Source of the DNA: an uncultured Ruminococcus sp.
Lineage (GTDB): Bacteria; Bacillota; Clostridia; Oscillospirales; CAG-272
Assembly: GCA_902783705.1 (NCBI GenBank)
Contig: CACZSA010000229.1
Span: 1 to 30,744, forward strand
Direction: 5' to 3'
Length of the DNA: 30,744 bases
Part shown: one piece after another, positions 1 to 7,840 of the stretch
Layout of the letters: each line of letters begins with the position of its first letter
Position numbering within the stretch: the first letter of the stretch is position 1
The notes under the pieces: generated by a model
Seen by the model: only the letters and a program-made list of their open reading frames with translations
Told to the model about the DNA's origin: nothing
Database searches by the model: none
Program-made: the position numbers and the translations under genes

Positions 1-96
1 GGCGTGCTGCAGAACCTTCTGCTCAACCACGGCGACGAGAGCTGGTTCGACGGCGACACGACTTATCGGGCCTATCTGCGCGGCGACATTCTCTGA
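1..96 (+). CDS. C-terminal fragment of an unidentified protein
   Basis: An open frame enters from the left edge and ends at TGA (94-96), giving 31 residues that begin GVLQNLLLNHGDESWF and end in LRGDIL. Its codon use matches its neighbours, and its stop codon lies inside the Shine-Dalgarno sequence (GAGGAGG, 95-101) of the next gene. It is therefore probably the real 3' end of an upstream gene in the same operon. The family cannot be recognised from so little sequence. Confidence 0.6.
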   Translation, partial: GVLQNLLLNHGDESWFDGDTTYRAYLRGDIL

Positions 97-107
97 GGAG
101 GCGCGCT

Positions 108-866
108 GTGCGGTTTGGTTTGTTTTCCGATCTTCATTCAAATCTGCCCGGACTGCCCGAGCGCGGATACGGCGGACGCTCCCTTGAGGATCTGCGGCGG
201 GGACTCGCGCGGTTTCGGGAGGCGGGCGTCGATTTCGCCGTCTCGCTCGGGGACAATGTCCAGCCCGCACGGGATGCCCGGGAGGCGGCGGGACAGCTGA
301 CCGACATGATCCGCCTCTGGAGCGGGTACGGCTTTCCCGTGCACGCGGTGTTCGGCAATCACGAATTTCAGCAGCTCACGTCGGACGAAGTTCTCGCGTT
401 CTGGCAGACGGATCGGACATATTATCATTTTTATGTCGGCGAGATCCGATTCGTGATCCTTGACACGAACGTCAACCCGGACGGCACGCATTACGGCGCG
501 GACAATTTCGACTGGCGCTTCGGCATGATCGACGCGGCGCAGACGACGTGGCTCCGCGAGCTGCTCGCGACGCCCGCGCGGACCTTCGTCTTTACGCACA
601 ACTGCCTCCGATGGGAGACCGGGGACGAGCATGACGACTGGTTCCGGGTGACAAACAGCCGTGAGATCTGCGACCTGCTCGCCGGATCGGGCTGCGTGGA
701 AGCCGTCTTTCAGGGGCATCACCACACCGCGCGGGTCGATTCGTGGCACGGCATCCGGTTTGTCAATATCCCGAGCCCCGAGCGCTCCCCCGCCTATTCC
801 GACGAGGATTTCCCGATCGTTGAAGTGACCTCGTCCGGCTTCACACTGAACGGGCGTGCGCTCTGA
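108..866 (+). CDS. Calcineurin-like metallophosphoesterase
   Basis: This 252-aa protein carries the ordered motifs of the calcineurin-like metallophosphoesterase superfamily. They are D-x-H (D8, H10), GDN (48-50), GNHE (83-86), a histidine in VFTHN (H164) and GHHH (203-206). These residues bind a dinuclear metal centre that hydrolyses phosphoesters. The substrate cannot be told from the sequence. There is no signal peptide, so it is probably cytoplasmic. The start is GTG at 108, chosen because GAGGAGG lies 6 bases upstream and the first residues (RFGLFSDLH) lead straight into motif I. The start lies 11 bases after the upstream stop, which suggests co-transcription. A hairpin terminator for the opposite strand follows closely. 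Confidence 0.9.
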   Translation: MRFGLFSDLHSNLPGLPERGYGGRSLEDLRRGLARFREAGVDFAVSLGDNVQPARDAREAAGQLTDMIRLWSGYGFPVHAVFGNHEFQQLTSDEVLAFWQTDRTYYHFYVGEIRFVILDTNVNPDGTHYGADNFDWRFGMIDAAQTTWLRELLATPARTFVFTHNCLRWETGDEHDDWFRVTNSREICDLLAGSGCVEAVFQGHHHTARVDSWHGIRFVNIPSPERSPAYSDEDFPIVEVTSSGFTLNGRAL

Positions 867-872
867 AAGCTC

Positions 873-900
873 AAAAAAAGGGCCGCCGGAGCAGCCCCTT
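873..900 (-). terminator. Rho-independent terminator of the RRXRR-like gene
   Basis: A 10-bp stem (877-886 with 891-900, one G-T pair) closes a TCCG loop. On the minus strand it is followed by seven T (873-879). It lies 10 bases past the stop of the minus-strand gene ending at 911. The plus-strand gene ending at 866 may also use the stem, but its downstream tract there is not a clean T run. Confidence 0.85.
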
Positions 901-910
901 GTATTGCTTG

Positions 911-1399
911 TTATTTGCCTTCGAGACCCAGGAGTCTGTTCAGCATGTTGGTGACCTCGCCCATCGGGATGCCCGACGTGCTGACGGCCTTTTCGAGAAC
1001 CGTCATGGCGTGCGCCTGCGGGTTCAGATCGCTGTAAAGCTGGCGGTAGAAGTCCAGGACCGCGCGGTTCGTGGTCTCTCTCGCCTCCACGACGGCGGCG
1101 ATCGAGGGAGCCTTGTCCGGCGCGGAGTTGTCGATCTTTTCAATGGCTTCACGGACATACGCCGGTTCGGCGCTGAGCTTTTCGATCTGGCTGAGAACGT
1201 ATTCGACGGTCATGGTGGGATTGTTTTCTGCCATGGGATGTACCTCCTCAAAATCATGGTCGGGAGGGGTGACGAGGCAGATGGTATCTCCGCCGATGAA
1301 TCGAGCCCTCCCTTTCTTTACGAGTCCCTTTGCCCTTTTGGGGTGGGTCGGTTCATACTGTTTTCCTGAGTCATCGACGACGTGGATCGGTTTTGTCAT
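911..1399 (-). CDS. Small protein with RRXRR-like N-terminal domain
   Basis: This 162-aa protein begins with a segment (about residues 4-43) resembling the RRXRR domain. It has PTHPKRAKGLVKKGRAR followed by a TICLV strand, the same order as the P-T-x-P-x-R-A-x-x-L-x-x-G-x-A pattern at the N-terminus of IscB-type proteins. No RuvC or HNH nuclease part follows. Residues 60-160 are mostly helical and contain TVEYVLSQIEKL and NMLNRLLGLEGK. Function is unknown; RNA or nucleic-acid binding is an inference from the RRXRR likeness. It has its own consensus promoter and terminator, so it is a single-gene unit. An unusually strong internal Shine-Dalgarno (GAGGAGG, 1243-1249) precedes Met56 (codon at 1232-1234), so a second, shorter product of 107 aa may be made from the same frame. 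Confidence 0.8.
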   Translation of the reverse strand: MTKPIHVVDDSGKQYEPTHPKRAKGLVKKGRARFIGGDTICLVTPPDHDFEEVHPMAENNPTMTVEYVLSQIEKLSAEPAYVREAIEKIDNSAPDKAPSIAAVVEARETTNRAVLDFYRQLYSDLNPQAHAMTVLEKAVSTSGIPMGEVTNMLNRLLGLEGK

Positions 1400-1478
1400 G
1401 GAATGTGTGACCTCGTATCCGTGTCCGCGATGTGTGACGCCGTTTTGTTCGATGGGTGCCGTCCCCTGTCACGCGTTC

Positions 1479-1507
1479 ATTATAGCACAGTTTTTCCGCG
1501 CTGTCAA
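1479..1507 (-). promoter_or_regulatory. Sigma-A promoter for the RRXRR-like gene
   Basis: On the minus strand a perfect TTGACA (1507-1502) and a perfect TATAAT (1484-1479) are separated by 17 bases. They lie about 80 bases upstream of the ATG at 1399. Confidence 0.85.
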
Positions 1508-1564
1508 GGGCCGGAGAGGAAAATGGATCCCATGCGGACCGATCCCCGGACATAGGAGGAGAAA

Positions 1565-2356
1565 ATGAAGCTTTCCCATGCCGACGCGCGCCGGGCGATG
1601 GAGCGGGATCCCGGGCGCTGGCTCTACGTCCTGCTCGACCTCGCCCATCCCGTGAGGTGCCGGGGCGTATCCATCTGGGCCGCTGACCCGGAACGGCTCG
1701 ACGACTGCGCCGTCATTACGGATTTTGCCGAGGGCACGACCCTGCGCATCTTCGGTCGGTCCATGGATCTGCTCGAGGAGGCGGCGTCCGATCCGGCGGT
1801 GCGGATGGGGACGAGGCTCTGCTTCTGCGGCGGCGTGCCGGAGGGATTTGCGGGGCATGCGGGCCGTCACCGTTTTCGCCCGGATCCCGTCGGACGCTCG
1901 CTCGACCGCTGTGGCCTCTTCGGCTTCCAGACCGCTTACCGCCGCGCATCGCCCCCCGAGGGCTGGACGGTCCGGGTGGCGGCGGAGGCGGATTTTGAGG
2001 AATTCTACTCGCTCGACCGGGGCGTATGGGGGTCTTTCCCCGATGAGATCGGGGAGTTCGGGATCCATGACCGCCTCTGGCTCGCGTGCGCGGAGGACAG
2101 GGCGTACGGCGGTTACCTCTGGGCGACGGAGGCCGGACGGGCATACTATGACATCGTGAACGTCTATGTGCGGCCCGACCTGCGGGGACGCGGGCTCGGG
2201 GGAGCGCTTGTCAGCCGGTATGCCTCCTCGGCGATGGCAGCCGGACGCCGCGCGTACTACGGGTATGCCGTGACCGGGGAATCCGCCGCCCTCGCGCGCT
2301 CTCTCGGATTCCGGGAGATTTACGGGGAGACGGTCTCGTTCTTCGTGCAGGACTGA
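1565..2356 (+). CDS. GNAT-family N-acetyltransferase
   Basis: This 263-aa protein has a C-terminal GNAT domain (about 133-263). The acetyl-CoA-binding motif is at 202-216 (VRPDLRGRGLGGALV, the R/Q-x-x-G-x-G/A signature), after a beta strand ending in YYDIVNVYV, and a typical terminal segment SLGFREIYGETVSFF follows. The N-terminal 130 residues are less conserved and may be a degenerate second GNAT-like half. It would transfer an acetyl group from acetyl-CoA to an unknown amine. The start ATG at 1565 is preceded by AGGAGGA, an excellent ribosome site. No clear promoter is visible on this strand between 1400 and 1560. Confidence 0.88.
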   Translation: MKLSHADARRAMERDPGRWLYVLLDLAHPVRCRGVSIWAADPERLDDCAVITDFAEGTTLRIFGRSMDLLEEAASDPAVRMGTRLCFCGGVPEGFAGHAGRHRFRPDPVGRSLDRCGLFGFQTAYRRASPPEGWTVRVAAEADFEEFYSLDRGVWGSFPDEIGEFGIHDRLWLACAEDRAYGGYLWATEAGRAYYDIVNVYVRPDLRGRGLGGALVSRYASSAMAAGRRAYYGYAVTGESAALARSLGFREIYGETVSFFVQD

Positions 2357-2464
2357 ATTTTCGCGGAAATCCTCCGGAGGGCGTGAAAGTTTACATCCTC
2401 TTCCCGCGCAGTTCATCTTTTTCGATATACTAAGGCTGTGAAAATGCATCCAAAGGAGTGTGCC

Positions 2465-3445
2465 ATGAAAATCGCTTTTTTCGACGCCAAGCCCTACGAC
2501 ACCCCCGCCTTCACCAAATACGGGAAGGAAAACGGCATCGGCTTCAAATTCTATGAGACCAAGCTGAACGAGGACACGGTCGCGCTCGCGCAGGGTGCGG
2601 ACGGCGTCTGCGTCTTTGTCAACGACACGGTGAACGCCGCCGTGATCGATCGCCTCGCCTCCTCCGGCGTGAAATACGTTGCTCTGCGCTGCGCGGGCTA
2701 CAACAACGTCGATCTCGACTATGCGGCGGGGAACGTGCGCGTCGTCCGGGTCCCGGCCTATTCGCCTTATGCCGTGGCGGAACACGCGATGGCCCTGCTC
2801 CTGACTTCGATCCGGCGCACTCACAAGGCTTATATCCGCACGAAGGATTTCAATTTCAGCCTCTCCGGTCTCACGGGCTTCGATCTGCACGGAAAGACCG
2901 TCGGCGTCGTCGGAACGGGCCGGATCGGACGGGTGTTCATCGATATCTGCCGCGGCTTCGGGATGCGGGTCATCGCCTACGACAAGTTCCCGGCGAAGGA
3001 CGCGGGGATCGAATACGTGACTCTCGACGAGCTGTTCCGCGAGAGCGACGTCATCTCCTTCCACTGCCCGCTGACCGAGGATACCTATCACCTCGTCAAC
3101 CGCGAATCCGTGAAAACGATGAAGAAGGGCGTGGTCCTCGTCAACACCTCCCGCGGCGCGCTGATCGATTCGGAGGCCCTGCTCGAGGGGATCAAGGAGC
3201 GGCACATCGGCGCGGCCTGCCTCGACGTGTACGAGGAGGAGGGCGACGTCTTCTTCCGCGATTTCTCCGGACACATCGTGGAGGACGACACGCTCGCGCG
3301 GCTTATCACGATGCCGAACGTGCTCGTGACGTCGCATCAGGCGTTCCTCACGGAGGAGGCGCTCGACAACATCGCCGCAACGACTGTGGAGAATCTCGTC
3401 CGGCTCCGGGAAGGAAAGCCCTGCTCGAACGAGCTGACCAAATAA
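2465..3445 (+). CDS. ldhA: D-lactate dehydrogenase (D-2-hydroxyacid dehydrogenase family)
   Basis: This 326-aa enzyme of the D-isomer-specific 2-hydroxyacid dehydrogenase family reduces pyruvate to D-lactate with NADH. The dinucleotide-binding GTGRIG is at 150-155 and the acidic residue of an NAD-preferring fold is at D173 (AYDKF). The catalytic triad is readable as R230 (NTSRG), E257 (DVYEEEG) and H291 (TSHQAF). The segment GDVFFRDFSG (about 260-269) is characteristic of true D-lactate dehydrogenases rather than phosphoglycerate dehydrogenases. The start at 2465 is preferred because AAAGGAG sits 8 bases upstream; an in-frame ATG at 2438 has no such site. A TATACT -10 element is present at 2426-2431 but has no convincing -35. 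A strong terminator follows, so the gene stands alone. A fermentative role is likely. Confidence 0.93.
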   Translation: MKIAFFDAKPYDTPAFTKYGKENGIGFKFYETKLNEDTVALAQGADGVCVFVNDTVNAAVIDRLASSGVKYVALRCAGYNNVDLDYAAGNVRVVRVPAYSPYAVAEHAMALLLTSIRRTHKAYIRTKDFNFSLSGLTGFDLHGKTVGVVGTGRIGRVFIDICRGFGMRVIAYDKFPAKDAGIEYVTLDELFRESDVISFHCPLTEDTYHLVNRESVKTMKKGVVLVNTSRGALIDSEALLEGIKERHIGAACLDVYEEEGDVFFRDFSGHIVEDDTLARLITMPNVLVTSHQAFLTEEALDNIAATTVENLVRLREGKPCSNELTK

Positions 3446-3455
3446 CGGCACAGAG

Positions 3456-3481
3456 AAACAGGGGTTCCTCCCTGTTTTTTT
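3456..3481 (+). terminator. Rho-independent terminator of the D-lactate dehydrogenase gene
   Basis: A perfect 8-bp stem (AAACAGGG at 3456-3463 with CCCTGTTT at 3470-3477) and a short loop lead directly into a T tract. It lies 11 bases after the stop codon. Confidence 0.9.
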
Positions 3482-3502
3482 GCGCGAATTTCGGGCGATC
3501 CC

Positions 3503-3531
3503 TTGTCTTCCGCCGGACGCTCTGCTATAAT
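3503..3531 (+). promoter_or_regulatory. Sigma-A promoter for the epimerase/G1P-dehydrogenase pair
   Basis: TTGTCT (3503-3508) and a perfect TATAAT (3526-3531) are separated by 17 bases. The -10 box lies 37 bases before the ATG at 3568. Confidence 0.8.
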
Positions 3532-3567
3532 AAAGACAGCATCAAAATCACGAATCCGGGGTGTCCC

Positions 3568-4236
3568 ATGCTCTCACCGCTGCTCTCTCCCTCGATGATG
3601 TGCGTTGATTACGCGCGCTTCACGGAAACCCTCGCGCTCTTCGCCGATCTGGGCGTCGAATACCTGCACGTCGACGTCATGGACGGCGTTTTCGTCAAGA
3701 ACTATACCCTCGGCACCGATTTCTGCCGTCAGCTCCGCCGCCTTTCGCCGATCCCGCTCGATATCCACCTCATGATCACCGAGCCGGAGTGGAAGATCGC
3801 GTGGTTCGACGTGCAGCCGGGGGAGTTTGTCTCCGTTCACGCCGAGGCGACGGATCACCTCGAACGCGCGCTCGCCGCGATCCGTCAGGCGGGAGGACGT
3901 CCGATGGCCGCGCTCAATCCTGCGACACCGCTCTGCGCGCTCGACTATATCCTCGACGACATCGACGCGGTCCTTTTGATGACGGTCAACCCGGGATTTG
4001 CGGGACAGCGGCTCATCCCGGCGACGATCGGCAAGATCGCGGACTGCCGCCGGTACCTCGACGAGCGCGGACGGCCCGACATCCGCATCGAGGTCGACGG
4101 GAACGTCAGCTTCGAGAACGCCCGGAGGATGCGGGCGGCGGGCGCGGATCTCTTCGTCTGCGGCTCGTCCTCGGTCTTCTCGGGGGACGATCTCGCCGGG
4201 AACATCCGGAAACTCCGGGAGGGGTGGAACGCATGA
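3568..4236 (+). CDS. Ribulose-phosphate 3-epimerase family protein
   Basis: This 222-aa TIM-barrel protein is about the usual length for ribulose-phosphate 3-epimerase. It keeps the four metal ligands of the family: H34 and D36 (LHVDVMDG), H67 (DIHLM) and D177 (IEVDGNV). The signature MTVNPGFAGQ is at 138-147 and the phosphate-binding CGSSSVF at 198-204. The classical reaction interconverts ribulose 5-phosphate and xylulose 5-phosphate. The gene is fused into a two-gene unit with a glycerol-1-phosphate dehydrogenase rather than sitting in a pentose-phosphate or ribosome-maturation cluster. A related substrate such as another keto-sugar phosphate is therefore possible. A GGGGTG sequence precedes the ATG. 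The stop overlaps the next start (ATGA), implying translational coupling. Confidence 0.88.
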   Translation: MLSPLLSPSMMCVDYARFTETLALFADLGVEYLHVDVMDGVFVKNYTLGTDFCRQLRRLSPIPLDIHLMITEPEWKIAWFDVQPGEFVSVHAEATDHLERALAAIRQAGGRPMAALNPATPLCALDYILDDIDAVLLMTVNPGFAGQRLIPATIGKIADCRRYLDERGRPDIRIEVDGNVSFENARRMRAAGADLFVCGSSSVFSGDDLAGNIRKLREGWNA

Positions 4237-5555
4237 AATATGATCTCAGAAGTCTGATGAAAAACGACGGCTTCGTCTGCCCGTCGTGCGGAAAGCGGCA
4301 CTATGGCGGGCTCTCCGACTGCCGGATCGGGGAAGGCGCGATGGAGGGGATCCCCGCGCTCCTCGAAAAATACGGCGCGAAGAATCCCTTCGTCCTCTGC
4401 GACCGACAGACATATAAGGCTGCCGGAGGGGCGGTCGAGCGCATCCTCTGTCACGCCGGGATCGCCCATACCCTCCACATTGTCGAGCGGGAAAAGCCCG
4501 CGCCGGACGAGCGGATCGTCGGGGAGGCCGTCATGTTCTGCCCGCCGGGCGCAGACTGCGTGATCGCGGTCGGGAGCGGCGTGCTCAACGACACGGGGAA
4601 GATCCTCTCGCGCATGAAGGGCGTGCCCGATTTCATCGTCGCGACCGCGCCCTCGATGGACGGATTCGCGTCCGGGACCTCGTCGATGGAGCGCGGCGGG
4701 CTGAAGATCTCCCTGCCCTCGAAGTGCCCCGACGCGGTGATCGCCGATCCCGCCGTCCTCGCCGCCTCGCCCGCGCACATGATCCGCTCCGGGGTGGGCG
4801 ATATGCTTGCGAAATACGTCAGCATCGCCGAATGGCGGATCGCCGCGCTCCTCGTCGGGGATCCCTTCTGCGAGACCGTCGCCGGGATCGTCGGGGAGGC
4901 GCTCGACACCTGCGTGAAGGCCGCACCCGATGCGCTTGCAGGGGACCGGGAGGCCGTCTCTTCCGTGATGGAGGGGCTGGTGATCTCGGGACTCGCGATG
5001 AATTACGCGGGGATCTCGCGCCCGGCGTCCGGGATGGAGCATTACATCTCGCACATCCTCGACATGCGCGCGCTCGCGTTCGAGACGCCGTCCGACCTGC
5101 ACGGCATCCAATGCGGCATCGCGGCGCTCATGACCGTCCGCGCCTATGAAAAGCTCGCGAAGTACAAGCCGGACCGCGAAAGGGCCCTCGCCGCCGTCCG
5201 CGCGTTTGATCCGGACGCATGGAACGCTCATCTGCGCGAAAAGCTCGGAGCGGGAGCCGAGGCGATGATCGCGGGAGAGCAGCGGGAGGGAAAGTACGAC
5301 CCCGGAAAGCACGCCGCGCGGCTTGAGAGGATCCTCGCGAACTGGGAGGAGATCCGCGCGATCATCTCTGCCCTCCCGAAATCCGGGGATCTCGAAGCCT
5401 TCATGCGGCAAATCGGGCATCCGACGTCGTTCTCCGAGATCGGTGTGTCGGAGGAGGACGCGCGCGAGGCCTTCCGGATGGCAAAGGATATCCGGGACAA
5501 ATACGTCCTCGGGCGGCTGCTCTGGGATCTCGGGCTCCCGCCGGAAATCGATTGA
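4233..5555 (+). CDS. sn-glycerol-1-phosphate dehydrogenase (AraM/EgsA type)
   Basis: This 440-aa protein belongs to the metal-dependent sn-glycerol-1-phosphate dehydrogenase family, which reduces dihydroxyacetone phosphate to sn-glycerol 1-phosphate with NAD(P)H. Nucleotide-binding GSGVLNDTGK is at 114-123 and the substrate loop TAPSMDGFAS at 138-147. Likely metal ligands are D190 (SGVGDMLAK), H270 or H274 (GMEHYISH) and H290 (DLHGIQCG). An N-terminal segment has C16-x-x-C19, H23 and C30, like a small zinc site. The start ATG at 4233 overlaps the stop of the epimerase gene by 4 bases, with GGGAGGGG just upstream. In Bacillus the AraM product feeds heptaprenylglyceryl-phosphate synthesis by PcrB; whether that holds here cannot be seen. 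A strong bidirectional terminator follows. Confidence 0.9.
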   Translation: MKYDLRSLMKNDGFVCPSCGKRHYGGLSDCRIGEGAMEGIPALLEKYGAKNPFVLCDRQTYKAAGGAVERILCHAGIAHTLHIVEREKPAPDERIVGEAVMFCPPGADCVIAVGSGVLNDTGKILSRMKGVPDFIVATAPSMDGFASGTSSMERGGLKISLPSKCPDAVIADPAVLAASPAHMIRSGVGDMLAKYVSIAEWRIAALLVGDPFCETVAGIVGEALDTCVKAAPDALAGDREAVSSVMEGLVISGLAMNYAGISRPASGMEHYISHILDMRALAFETPSDLHGIQCGIAALMTVRAYEKLAKYKPDRERALAAVRAFDPDAWNAHLREKLGAGAEAMIAGEQREGKYDPGKHAARLERILANWEEIRAIISALPKSGDLEAFMRQIGHPTSFSEIGVSEEDAREAFRMAKDIRDKYVLGRLLWDLGLPPEID

Positions 5556-5569
5556 AGCGCGCAACAAAA

Positions 5570-5607
5570 GGACTGTCGGAAGAGAATCCGGCAGTCCCTT
5601 GTTTTTA
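5570..5607. terminator. Bidirectional terminator between convergent genes
   Basis: A 10-bp stem (5570-5579 with 5588-5597, one G-T pair) is followed by CTTGTTTTT on the plus strand and by a short T tract on the minus strand. It separates the glycerol-1-phosphate dehydrogenase gene (+) from the glycosidase-like gene (-), whose stop lies at 5611. Confidence 0.88.
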
Positions 5608-5610
5608 TGG

Positions 5611-7806
5611 TCAGAACGAAATATTCACCTTCACGGGCTCCCCGTCGCTCGGGTAGGTGAAGTACGAGGTCTCGGTGTCCGGCTCGTATTCGAAGGGCAG
5701 CTCCTTCGTCTCGCCGCGCTGCGTGACCTTCACCGATTTCGGAGGCCGCTTCGTCCAGATCCGCGCCGCGACCGTCATCTCGGACGGGCTGCGCGAGGTG
5801 AATTTCAGGCTTCTCTGACTCACGGCGATCTTCTCCGCGCGCCCGGAGAGGGCGATGAGGAAGGCGGCGTCGGACTTGTCGATCTTCGCGGCGTCATACC
5901 AGAGACCGACGGAACCGGGCTCGAGCTCGGGATCCTCCACTACGGCGAGCGCGTCGTCGAAGAGGTTGATGTAGGTGCCGCACAGCGTATCAGAACCCTC
6001 CTCGCCTTCGTCCATGCGGGCCGTCACGGCGTATGCGCCGCGGTACAGGATGAGCGAGGACGTCGCCGTCTTTCCGAGCAGGGCGAGCATCGCGTCGCGG
6101 TAGGCGTCGGAGGCGTCGGCGTTCTCCGCCAGACGCGCGGGGGATTCGCGGCGGAGGATGACCCGGCCAGCGCCGACCGCATACTCGCCCGCTTCGGGAT
6201 TTTTGCCGAGGCCGAGCGACTGCATGAGGTGCTCCGCCGGATCGGCAAAGTGATTCTCGCCGCTGTTCCACCATTCGCGGACCCTGTGGAACGGATCCGC
6301 GCCGTTGCCGACGTACACGAGCGTGCCGCCGTTCTTCACCCATCCGGCGAGGCCTTCGTGGATGTCCGGCGCGGCGGGCTTCATGTATTCATAGGAGAGG
6401 ACGAGGGTCTTGTACGGATCGAGATACGCGGGGAAGCGGCGCACGTTGTCGAGCTGGATCGGACGCGCCGCGATCCCGGCCTTGACGAGGGGCAGGGTGA
6501 GGCCGTAGAACGGGGAGAATTCGAGTGCGCCGTTCACGGAGCCGGAATCGAGATCCCGGTAATTCTCATCGCCGGGATAGATGCGCTGGAACATGGCGGA
6601 ATCCGCGATCGCGACGGCGACCTCGGTGTTGTCCCCCTCCCAGTGCACGTCGGTCTGGTCCTTCATGTCGCGCAGGGCGTGCATGACGGCGAGCAGATTC
6701 GTCTTGTACTCCGGCGGGATGACGGTCGAGGTGTCGTTCGTCGGACGGAAGTCCTCGCGCCGCCCGCCGCCGTCGATGAACGCGCGGAATTCGGCGTGCA
6801 TCGCCTTCATCGCTTCCTCGGTCGGCTGATGGCGGCCCTTCATGACCCGGCGGGGCCACGGGGAGACCTCGTAGTCCGAGATTTCCGGGTGGAAGAGCGA
6901 GGCGACGACGGTGCGGTAGTAGTTCGCGCGGTAGTCCTCCCATGTGTGGCGCGGATTGTCCTCAATCGGGTCCGCGAGATACCACATCCGGCGTCCGGTC
7001 CCGCGCACCAGCTCCTGCATGACGCCGTATTCGAGGAAAGCCGTCTCGAACGTGCGCTCCCGACGGACGCCGCGGAAGAAGTTCGGCTCGCGGGAGGTCC
7101 CGGTCCAGATCTGCGCGATGTAGCCGTCGACCGTGGGCAGGTCGATCAGCGCGGATTCGGGCGAGACGATCTTCCACTGCGAGTAGTTAATGAGGGAATG
7201 CGTTGGAACGTAGAAGCGGATCAGCCGCCCGTACTTCACCATCGCGTACTCCTTCACCTCGGAGCAGAGACGGTCGAGCGTGCGGGTGTAGAGATACTGC
7301 TTGAGCTTGGAGGCGCGGTACTGCGCGTCGCAGGAGGACTGCGGGTCGACCCAGTCTTCCTTATAGAAGATCTTCCACTCGCGCTTAAACGCCTCGGAAT
7401 ATCCGGTCTCGACCCAGAATTCCGGCTCCTCGAGGTGGATCGCCTCCACGCCGCAGTCGACCGCTGTTCTCAGTCCCTCGGCGAGATAGTGCGTGAAGGA
7501 ATTGGCGGGGACCATGTAGGGGACATCCTTTCCGTGGGCGCGTTCGGAGCCGTCGCGGTTCCGCTGTCCCTCGTCGCGGTGATTGATCCCGTCGAATTTC
7601 CCGAAGAGGTAATCCTGATAGTTGCCCCACGACACGCCGGTCATGAGGTGCACGACATATCCCGCGCGCTTCCACCGCTGGACGCGTTTTTTCAGGTCAT
7701 GGAATCCGTAGACCATGACAAAATCGGACTGGACGTCGAAGATCGGCTCGAATTCGCCGCTTTCCTGAACGCCCGTGCGCTCTTCGCTTCTCGGATATTC
7801 TCTCAT
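5611..7806 (-). CDS. Glycoside-hydrolase-like protein with GATase-like domain
   Basis: This 731-aa protein has no signal peptide. Its N-terminal half looks like a TIM-barrel glycosidase: GVEAIHLEEPEFW (119-131) holds a candidate catalytic acid pair, and segments such as FKREWKIFYKEDW and RRMWYLADPIEDNPRH are rich in Trp and acidic residues. The region around 430-560 (LVKAGIAARPIQL, TLVLSYEYMKPA, GWVKNGGTLVYVGNG) resembles the glutamine-amidotransferase-like trimerisation domain of GH42 beta-galactosidases. The C-terminal 150 residues look like a beta-sandwich. Substrate is unknown and no exact GH family can be assigned. A strong AGGAAAGGAG site precedes the ATG at 7806. It is the last gene of a three-gene minus-strand operon, 34 bases after thiI, which is an unusual partner. 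Confidence 0.75.
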   Translation of the reverse strand: MREYPRSEERTGVQESGEFEPIFDVQSDFVMVYGFHDLKKRVQRWKRAGYVVHLMTGVSWGNYQDYLFGKFDGINHRDEGQRNRDGSERAHGKDVPYMVPANSFTHYLAEGLRTAVDCGVEAIHLEEPEFWVETGYSEAFKREWKIFYKEDWVDPQSSCDAQYRASKLKQYLYTRTLDRLCSEVKEYAMVKYGRLIRFYVPTHSLINYSQWKIVSPESALIDLPTVDGYIAQIWTGTSREPNFFRGVRRERTFETAFLEYGVMQELVRGTGRRMWYLADPIEDNPRHTWEDYRANYYRTVVASLFHPEISDYEVSPWPRRVMKGRHQPTEEAMKAMHAEFRAFIDGGGRREDFRPTNDTSTVIPPEYKTNLLAVMHALRDMKDQTDVHWEGDNTEVAVAIADSAMFQRIYPGDENYRDLDSGSVNGALEFSPFYGLTLPLVKAGIAARPIQLDNVRRFPAYLDPYKTLVLSYEYMKPAAPDIHEGLAGWVKNGGTLVYVGNGADPFHRVREWWNSGENHFADPAEHLMQSLGLGKNPEAGEYAVGAGRVILRRESPARLAENADASDAYRDAMLALLGKTATSSLILYRGAYAVTARMDEGEEGSDTLCGTYINLFDDALAVVEDPELEPGSVGLWYDAAKIDKSDAAFLIALSGRAEKIAVSQRSLKFTSRSPSEMTVAARIWTKRPPKSVKVTQRGETKELPFEYEPDTETSYFTYPSDGEPVKVNISF

Positions 7807-7840
7807 TGTGAAAGCTCCTTTCCTGCAAGAGGGAGTTTTT

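Noticed and set aside
2371..2380. CCTCCGGAGG as a terminator after the acetyltransferase gene
   Set aside because: The palindrome has no loop and no T run follows, so it is not a convincing terminator.
1469..3451. 660-aa open frame on the minus strand
   Set aside because: It lies antisense to the acetyltransferase and D-lactate dehydrogenase genes and has no recognisable domain or ribosome site.
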